Assembly (NCBI GenBank): GCA_016098155.1
Contig: JAAAJB010000118.1
Coordinates: 1 to 64,000 of the forward strand
DNA from: Actinomortierella ambigua
Taxonomy: Eukaryota; Mortierellomycota; Mortierellomycetes; Mortierellales; Mortierellaceae
Reading direction: 5' to 3'
Length of the DNA: 64,000 bases
This document shows positions 57,096-64,000 of the stretch, piece by piece. The translations under genes and the position numbers were made by a program. The stretch's first letter is position 1, and each line of letters opens with the position of its first letter. The notes under the pieces are model-generated. The model was given only the letters and a program-made list of their open reading frames with translations. It ran no database searches and was not told the origin of the DNA.

Positions 57096-59416
57096 TGCTG
57101 TTGCTGTTGTTGCTGTTGTTGCTGCTGCTGTTGTTGGTGCAGGCGAAGAATGTTGGTGCTGGAGGCAGCAGTAGCGGTGGCACCAAAGGCTGCCACAGTA
57201 GGAGTCGTTGGGAAGGGGAAGGCGGTGGCACCAGAGGCAAGAGCCGCAGCGCTAGTAGAACCATTTCCATTCATGCGACTGTAGAACGAGTTGGGACCGA
57301 CACCATTCTTGAGGTTGTTCATGGGAAGCCCGAGTCCAGGGCTCATCGGGAGACCCGGGGTGGTGCGAGCTGACGAAGGAATGACGTGGGTGTGGGTGAA
57401 GGGACAAAGGTCACCACGTGGACAGAATCCTTGCTGATAGTGGATGCAAATGTCAGTCGCCGTCAGATCATTGCCCAGAAGCAAACCAGCATGCTGCTCG
57501 TTGACCGCCAAGTCGTCAAAGGCAGACATGGATGGAGCGTTGTTGAAGCGAGTGGGGATGTCGGCCGTCGAGTATGAGGGGGTCAGTTTGGGCATCGACT
57601 TGAGTCCATCATCTGAGCCCTTGACGCCGCTGAAGCCAAGCACATTGCCGCCGTGCTGGGTGAGGTGGGAGATGGATCCAGAACGTTCTGCTGTCAAAGA
57701 CATGGGCTTGTTGTACTGTGGCCACTCGGAGGTGCGACCAGCGTCCAGACTGGTTGGGTGGCGGAGACCGGAGGTGTGGGGGATCTGAGGAAGATCCAAA
57801 GCACTCGACGAGGAGGAAAGCAAGGTGGGGAAGGAGTCGCCATCGCTGTTCATCTGAAGATAGCGATGCAAGTACGAGGAGCCTCCCAGCGCGCTGGAGA
57901 CAGGGCCCAGAGACTGCTTGTCCTTCCAGATACCGTCATCGTGCAAGACATGGTTCATCTTGAGCGAGCTTAGGCGACTTGTGGGCGTGGCAGCATCGTC
58001 TTCAAAGATGAAACGTTCCGTGAACTGCGAGATGTGTGTGTTGTCATCAAAGGGCGACTCTGCCTCGCTAGGGCTGGCCGGTTTGGATGAGCCAGGTCTA
58101 CTGCCAATCTTGGGCAAGCTAGGAAAGAGAAAAAAGAAAGCATCGTGGCAACACAAGCAGGGACGCAAGCGTTCAAAGGAGGAAAGGGGAGGAAAGGAGG
58201 GACAATCCGTGAGTCGCCTTGGCATCAGCAACAACGAAAGCAAAAAGGGGTGGGGGAGGAGTTTGGATGGGTCACGACATTCAAGATTTCCAGCGCTGGT
58301 CCATCTGTTTGAAGTCGCTCTTTCGTTCTCTCTCTCTCTATCTTTCTCTCTTCTCTTATTTTTTCGTTCGTTCCTTTGTTCTTCCTCTTCTCTGTCTCTC
58401 ATGCGTGTTATCCTTTCGCAAAAGCTACAAGTGCCAGTTGAATGCAGGTTGAGGATCAAGTGATACCATTTTTTTGGGGGGGGGGGGAGGAGGCGGGAGA
58501 AAGCAAAAGAGGGAAGAAGGCAAAAGCTCGTACCTGTCTTGGTGCTTGCTGTCGGTGGTCGACAGCTTCTCCATCTCCCTCCAGAGGTCGTTGGCATCGT
58601 CGGAGTTGCGGCGCGCGACGGCCGCGTGGGTCAGTGGAGAAGGGCCTGAGATGGACCCGATGCGTGAGGGCTTGCTCAACGCAGCGGCAGCAATGCTTGT
58701 GGCAGTGCTAATGCCGGCAGCCGATGATGTCGACGAAGACGAAGACGAAGACGAGCTACCGACCTTGTTACCTGCCAGCATGGCCTGTTCTTCTTGCAGT
58801 TGCTGGATCTCGAGCTGCTGCATCTGCTCCTCAAACAGCTGGCGCTTCTGCATGCGCTCGCGCTCGTGTTCAAGACGTTTTTGCTCCAGTTTCTCGGCCT
58901 GTCAGGTGCACGCCGTCAGTTCATATTGAAAGGAAGGGATAGAAAACTAGTCAGTGGTCCTGTCACAACAAGAGAGCGAGAGAGAGAGGGGGGAGGAGGG
59001 AGGGAAGGGAGAGAGAGAGAGACAGAATGCTTCCCTTTCTGTTCTTCTACGTTCAAGGCTCGAGAGGCCATGGAACATTCACTCGGAAAACAAATAAGGC
59101 AAAAGAAGGGTCTGGTCTGGCGGTAGTGTGAACTTACCACATCCGTATCATCAGGCAGGTCATTGCCTGCCTGAGCAGTCTCCTCGTCGTGGTCCAAGAG
59201 AACAGTGGACCCGATAGCGCGTGCGCTGGAGTTCAAAGGACGAGCATGGACGATCTCATCGTCATTGAGAGCATCAGATGACAAGAACTTTGAGGAGTCT
59301 CGCATCTGCGATTTCATCACCATGGTCGAAGATGGCTTGCCCAGAATGTAGGATGCGGGTAGCTCGGTGAGTGATCTCTGATTCTTAAAGTCGATGCCGA
59401 CAGGCTCCGGGGGCAT
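55455..59416 (-). CDS. Pumilio (PUF) RNA-binding protein of the Puf4 type with a CCCH zinc finger
   Basis: Exons on the minus strand: 59416-59138, 58898-58534, 58118-56063 and 55922-55455; phases close to 1055 residues. Exon 2 encodes a Gln/Glu-rich coiled coil. A CCCH finger (C-x7-C-x5-C-x3-H) occupies 439-457, followed by poly-Gln at about 542-577. The PUM domain, about 600-925, has eight repeats with RNA-contact motifs CR-Q, NY-Q, TR-Q, NH-Q, CC-Q, NY-Q, SN-E and NY-Q (repeats 1 to 8). By the known PUF code this predicts a UGUA-type core. THRHGCCVLQRC and RNTPYGKRI are typical of yeast Puf4. The tail is Met/Gly/Asn-rich. Role: cytoplasmic binding of mRNA 3' UTRs to repress or destabilise them. 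The zinc finger upstream is not part of yeast Puf4 and may widen RNA contact. Confidence 0.94.
57023..57135. repeat. CTG/TTG triplet run coding for poly-Gln in the PUF gene
   Basis: A mixed CTG/TTG run on the plus strand (CAG/CAA on the coding strand) of more than 100 bases, giving about 35 glutamines. Likely to vary in length between strains. Confidence 0.9.
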
Positions 59417-59978
59417 TTACAGCGGGGTGGTGAAGATCAATCAAGAGTGTATGTTGACTGCACGGAGCAAAACTGGCTTTTCTTGATAGTTTGGCAGCAG
59501 TTTTGTTTGGTGCAAGCAGAGCAAGAAAAAAGTTCACTGGGGGGGGGGGTGAAGAGTTCAAGTCAGAGACGAGGGTTAGGGGAGATCATGAAAGGATGAT
59601 TTGTTGGGTATAGAGATGGGAGAAGAGAATGATGGAGAGAAAATAGAGAGAGAAAAGAAGGAAAGGAAAGAAGGCAAAGACAAGAGTTTAGGTAGAAAGG
59701 AGCGAGAGCACAAGTTGAGAAGGGGAAAGGGCAAGGGAGGGTTGAGAAAAAAAAAGGCGAGAGCAGTAGTTTGGATTTCGCGCGCAAACTCCAAAAACAA
59801 GGGCTTTCTTTTCTGCCTGTATAAAATAATGTGTGTAAATATGTCTCTGCCTGGCTGGCTGCCTGCGTGTGGTGCTGTTGCTCTCTTGAAAGTCTGTCAG
59901 CCAGTGTTCTCTCTGTCTGTGAGAGTTGGAGCCGCGTGCATTGGATGTGTACAAGAAAAGGGGGTGGGATGAGGCAAC

Positions 59979-60015
<37 letters not shown>

Positions 60016-61110
60016 GAGAGACAAGACATCGAAGAAGAGAGAGGGAGGAGTGTTTGTGGACAGCATGCTGGGTGCCCTGTGCCCTGTTCACAGCATCCAG
60101 CTTATTCTCAATGTTGTGTTTCACGATGCACATACTGCCTGGAAAGCTCTGTCCACCCCCCACCCTCACCATCCTCACGGAAGTGTAGTGTACGGGGGGA
60201 GGGTCAAGAGGGGAAGATTCGTTGCTATGACGACGAGGACCATGCACACTCACTCATACATACACACTTACACACACACACACACACAAACAGCCAGTAT
60301 GACACCTCATCACATCAACTGTCTACTACGATGCACACTCCCTGAACAACAGCAGCAGTTCAACTCTTTTGGAGAAGGAGAGGAGAGGGGGGGGGAGAGA
60401 GAGAGAGATAAAGAGATGAGAACATCCCAGGAGAAGGGACCAAGAGACACAGGGCATGAGAGGAAGGGATAGGGAAAAAGGAGGGCACGTTCACATAAAC
60501 ACACATACACACTTTTTGGCGCTGGCGGAGATAGAAGTCAAAAGAAAAAAAACACAAGTCTCTTGTCTCTGTCTGTCTCTCCGGTGGGTAGGTTGAGGGA
60601 AGGGGAAATAAGAAAAAAAAAAAAAAAAAAAAAGGGAAAAGGCCCAAGGGAACAGACGAAAAGGAAAAAAACACGGCGACCTAACAGGCTTACCTCGGAT
60701 AGACAGTTGTTTCTTTTTTAGTTTTTTTGGCTTAGTGATGGATTGGGCAGTTGGGTGCAGCCAGGGAGATGACCATCAAGGGATAATAAGAACGAAGAGG
60801 GAGGAGAGGATAATTACAATGCGATATCATACAATAAAAGTACAGGGAGAGAATGGTGAGAGTGGGGTGGGTGGGTCAGCCAGGCGAAAACAACAAGAGA
60901 GCGCCAACGGTGCCCACAAGGTGTTTGATGGTGGGAGTGATGGGGGGATGGGAGGGGTGTGGAGGGGGAAAAGGGAGAGATCGATGGTGATGTTTTTGGG
61001 CAGTGAGTGAGATTGTGCAAGAAAACATCTGGGTCACGTGTTCAAGTTTCGGTGTATCAACATTTAAACAACTATGTTCTACATCCAAGTGGTATGCCAC
61101 ACTCGACACC
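59417..61110 (-). other. Leader/promoter region of the PUF gene and 3' region of PIN4
   Basis: About 1.7 kb without a gene. From 59570 to about 60480 it is purine-rich (GA) on the plus strand, that is CT-rich on the strand of the PUF gene, with a GA run at 59981-60021. The half nearer PIN4 contains an A run (60614-60632) and AG-rich DNA. Confidence 0.5.
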
Positions 61111-62107
61111 CTAGTTCTTGCGATCCTCCACCATAATGACATGATATCTACCCGAATGAAAAAAAAGAGGTATAAAGTCGTGTGAACGCAGTCAGTTTGA
61201 TGGATAGGATGACCATTTCTTGTCTTCCCTTCCTCTGCACAAAAAAAAAAAAAAAAAAAAAAAGCAACAGCAACAGCAACAACAGCAGCAGCAGCAACAG
61301 CAGCAACAACAACAACAACAATTGCAGTAATCTCCATGCGTTCCAACATACCCGTGTTGTGTCTTGATAGGAGGATCCGTATAGATTGGCTTGGCTGCAA
61401 GAGTAAAGGAGACAATTGCAAACGGAAACATAAAAGGTGAGCATTTCGATGGATAGCCATTTGCTTCTCTCACTGAGCGTCTCGTATCATTGTGTCGCTA
61501 TCTCCTGAGCCTCCCTGATGTTGATTCTCTGCTTACCTGTTGTGCTTGGCTGCAGCGCGAATGCCGCATCCTGGAAGGCACCGACCATCGAGCCTCGAAC
61601 CATCCATCCCAAGCTTCCACCCTCCTTGGCCTTGTCCTCGCTAAACTCCTCGGCGACCTGCGTTGACAGAAAATAGGACACGTTAGTCGCATGCCGTTAC
61701 AAAACACGAGACATTATCGTACACATGCAATTTCTCTCTCTCTCTCTCCAAGTATCAACATACCTTGTTGAATGCAATGCCCGCCTTGAGCTTCTCGATG
61801 GCCTCCATAGCCTTACCATGCTTCTCACACAGAATGTGACGAACCTTGATACTGTTGGCAGACTTCAAGGCCTTGCCACCTTTAGAATCGTCTGCCAGTG
61901 TTGTAAAAAAGACAATGTACAATCCTCCATTGCGTCAGAGTTCAAATTCCATTGCTTCATGTTCTCCTTCTCCTTTGCTTCGCGTCAATGAGCAAAAAGA
62001 AAGAAGGCTTCACAAAATAATTAAAAAAGAACAGGGTCCTCACCATCTCCACCCTTCTTCTTGGCGGGTGCTTGTTTGCCTCCAGCAGCGGCTTTTTTAG
62101 GTGGCAT
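61111..62107 (-). CDS. PIN4-type parvulin peptidyl-prolyl isomerase
   Basis: Five exons on the minus strand (62107-62044, 61891-61764, 61657-61537, 61394-61352, 61147-61111) close in phase to 130 residues, almost the length of human PIN4 (Par14). A short Lys/Ala/Gly-rich N-terminus ([18 protein letters not shown]) is followed by the parvulin domain: [68 protein letters not shown]. The role is cis-trans isomerisation of prolyl bonds; animal PIN4 is nuclear/nucleolar and linked to pre-rRNA processing and chromatin. The last coding exon is only 37 bases and lies beyond a 204-base intron with an A run and a CAA/CAG repeat. Reading through that intron instead would destroy the last strand. The gene is divergent from the proteasome gene. 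Confidence 0.95.
61239..61321. repeat. A run plus CAA/CAG triplet repeat in a PIN4 intron
   Basis: About 24 A, then CAA/CAG units on the plus strand, inside the last intron of the PIN4 gene. It lies only some 30 bases from the donor side of the intron. Confidence 0.85.
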
Positions 62108-62392
62108 GTTTAGGTTGAACGGTGAGGTGAAAACAAAAAAGGGAACAGGTATCAAAACTCCCTTGTAAGCGAGTGCACAATAGTCAAAGCTCGAACGGAG
62201 ATTCGATCTTGGGGTGGGCAATTTTTTTTTCGGCCTCCTCTCTCGAAAATGCCGTGTGGAAGCAAAGCCACGAAAATCGGTCCTCGTACGCTCGCCCTGA
62301 CGCGTCAGCGTCAAGTAAGGACACGCATTTTAACTGGTTTCGCTACTCTACACACACCAACTCGCCCACTTTCTCCATTATTACACATCACC
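62108..62392. promoter_or_regulatory. Bidirectional promoter of PIN4 and proteasome alpha4
   Basis: Only 285 bases separate the two divergent start codons. The stretch lacks a TATA box and lacks the long CT leaders seen elsewhere in the window, as is common for housekeeping genes. It contains the palindrome TGACGCGTCA at 62298-62307. Confidence 0.6.
62298..62307. promoter_or_regulatory. TGACGCGTCA palindrome (bZIP/CRE-like)
   Basis: A ten-base perfect palindrome made of two TGACG-type half sites around a central CG; it also contains ACGCGT. It lies 86 bases upstream of the proteasome ATG. The likely binders are ATF/CREB-type bZIP proteins or, through ACGCGT, an MBF-type factor. Confidence 0.45.
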
Positions 62393-63838
62393 ATGGCTGG
62401 TTCCTACGACAGAGCTCTTACTATCTTCTCGCCCGATGGCCATCTGTTCCAGGTGGACTATGCCCTTGAGGCTGTCCGCAAAGGAAGCTGTGTTGTATGT
62501 GTTAGCGGTGGCCCTACATTCCTTGAACAATGACCTCCCATGCTACTCCCGCCCCTCGGTGTGGCGTACTCTTGACATTAACATTGCATCCTTTTGCGCC
62601 TCCAGGTTGGTGTCCGCGGCAAGGATGTTGTTGTCCTCGGTGTCGAAAAGAAGTCAGTTCTGAAATTACAAGACGACCGTACCGTCAAGAAAATCTGCAT
62701 GCTCGATGACCATGTGTGCCTTGCATTTGCAGGTACAGTAGTCGGGTTACATATTTCATGACATATGTTGTCTCCATGACTAAGCTATGATAGTACGAGA
62801 AATCCTTAACAGTGAAGCATCAATCTCTCGACACTCTCTGCTTAGGCCTGTCTGCGGATGCTCGTGTGTTGGTCAACAAGGCAAGGATAGAATGTCAGAG
62901 CCACCGCCTGACTGTCGAGGATGCCGTCTCGATCGAATACATCACCCGCCACATTGCTGGGGTCCAACAGGTACTCGTGTTTGTTTCCCGAGACAACACC
63001 CTCACTCACCCTTTGCCGAGCAGTGGTGCAAGAATACTAACACCGATCGATTGACTTGAATCCCTCCCGCTCCTGCCCTTTGGCATTCCATAGAAATACA
63101 CGCAAAGTGGAGGCGTCCGTCCATTCGGTATCTCGACCTTGATCATGGGCTTTGATTCAGACAAGGTCCCCAAGTTGTACCAGACTGATCCATCTGGAGT
63201 GTACTCGGCCTGGAAGGTACAGGATTCGCTTTGGCTGATCTAAAGACCACGCGCACACGTTGGAGCCACGAAAGCCCCCTCCCCGCCAGTTTGAGGCTAA
63301 ATGTTCAATTCTATTCCACCCGACTTTTTTTTTTAGGCCAATGCGATCGGAAGAAGCTCAAAGACTGTGCGCGAGTTCCTCGAGAAGAACTATAAAGAAG
63401 ACATGACTCGGGATGAGACAGTTAAGCTTGCCATCAAGTCGTTGCTCGAGGTACATTACGGGAGATAGACATTGGATTTGGATTGTTTTTTTTTTTCTTT
63501 TCTCGCGCCCAACGTCCTTTGCTCGCTCGGAAGGAAACTAACGTTGGTTCTCTATCGCGTTTCGTCAGGTCGTTCAAACTGGTGCCAAGAACATTGAGAT
63601 TGCTCTTATGGGTGAAGACGCAAAGATCCAGGTAAAAATAGTCGCCGGGTATCAATCATCGTGGGGTTGACAGACAACAGTTTTCATGAAGAGTCGTACT
63701 AACAAACGCTTCTTGTCTCTTTTTTTTTTCCATTTTGTACAGCGTCTGGAGCTCTCGGAGGTGGAGAAGGTTGTAGCAGAAATCGAGGCTGAAAATGAGA
63801 AGGAGAAGGAGAAGGCGAAGCCCTCACAACAGCAGTAG
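62393..63838 (+). CDS. PRE6: 20S proteasome subunit alpha4 (PSMA7/Pre6)
   Basis: Structural alpha-ring subunit of the 20S proteasome core. Seven exons (62393-62494, 62606-62732, 62846-62970, 63094-63216, 63337-63450, 63569-63631, 63743-63838) close in phase to 249 residues. The alpha-subunit N-terminal signature [20 protein letters not shown] is intact. Segments typical of alpha4 follow: [68 protein letters not shown] and EFLEKNY. The tail is rich in Lys/Glu and ends in three glutamines. Alpha subunits have no catalytic threonine, as expected. Intron positions are frequent and short, all GT-AG. The 5' end is shared with the divergent PIN4 promoter. Confidence 0.97.
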
Positions 63839-64000
63839 CTTGTGGATATTGAATAGCCCATAAAGAAGAGAATAGAAAAGAACGTCACATTTTCAGATTT
63901 GGGAGAGTGGTGTTGCGTGTGCCTTTGAGAGCGCAGGCAGCGAGTGGGAAGTGAAGTGAGTGAGGGGGAGCGAGAGAGAGTGTGAGAGAGTGAGTGTATG
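63839..64000 (+). other. 3' flank of the proteasome gene
   Basis: The remaining 162 bases are GA-rich at the end and contain no visible gene; presumably 3' UTR and intergenic DNA. Confidence 0.5.

Overview
The window reads as a chromosome segment of an early-diverging filamentous fungus, most probably a Mortierellaceae-like Mucoromycota. Genes are split by many short GT-AG introns. Several regulators carry long Q, N, S and G runs. The gene set is typically fungal: PHO88/SND3, glyoxylate-cycle isocitrate lyase, a Puf4-type PUF protein, a MATA-type HMG box and an OPT transporter. The taxonomic placement is an inference from gene content and style, not from a database search.

I support fourteen protein-coding genes. 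In order they are: a Q-rich HMG-box protein (+); a giant low-complexity protein of unknown function (+); PHO88/SND3 (+); a 1947-aa F-box/LRR protein (-); a secreted repeat protein with dibasic sites (+); a small-subunit catalase (+); ER glucosidase I, GH63 (+); isocitrate lyase (+); a PRL-type phosphatase (+); an OPT-family transporter (+); a second, MATA-type HMG-box protein (+); a CCCH-finger/Pumilio protein (-); a PIN4-type parvulin (-); and proteasome subunit alpha4 (+). Exon boundaries were set by hand so that reading phase closes across every junction and the protein matches the known family; none has transcript support here. I found no tRNA, rRNA, CRISPR array or intact transposon.

Region by region: 1-3.8 kb and 5.8-8.5 kb are pyrimidine-rich leaders of the first two genes. 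8.5-24.4 kb holds the giant protein, PHO88 and the convergent F-box gene. 25.8-37.8 kb is a compact plus-strand block of secretion, peroxide, glycan-trimming and glyoxylate genes. 37.8-47.1 kb is sparse, with only the PRL phosphatase, and includes a stretch of different composition at about 45.3-46.7 kb. 47.1-54.5 kb has the OPT transporter and the MATA-HMG gene. 55.4-63.8 kb has the PUF gene and the divergent PIN4/PSMA7 pair.

No operon-like or classical biosynthetic cluster is visible. Catalase and isocitrate lyase lie close together and would act together in growth on fatty acids or acetate. PHO88, glucosidase I and the secreted precursor all concern the ER and secretory route. The least ordinary item is the secreted precursor at 25.8-27.5 kb, which looks like a Kex2-processed repeat protein.
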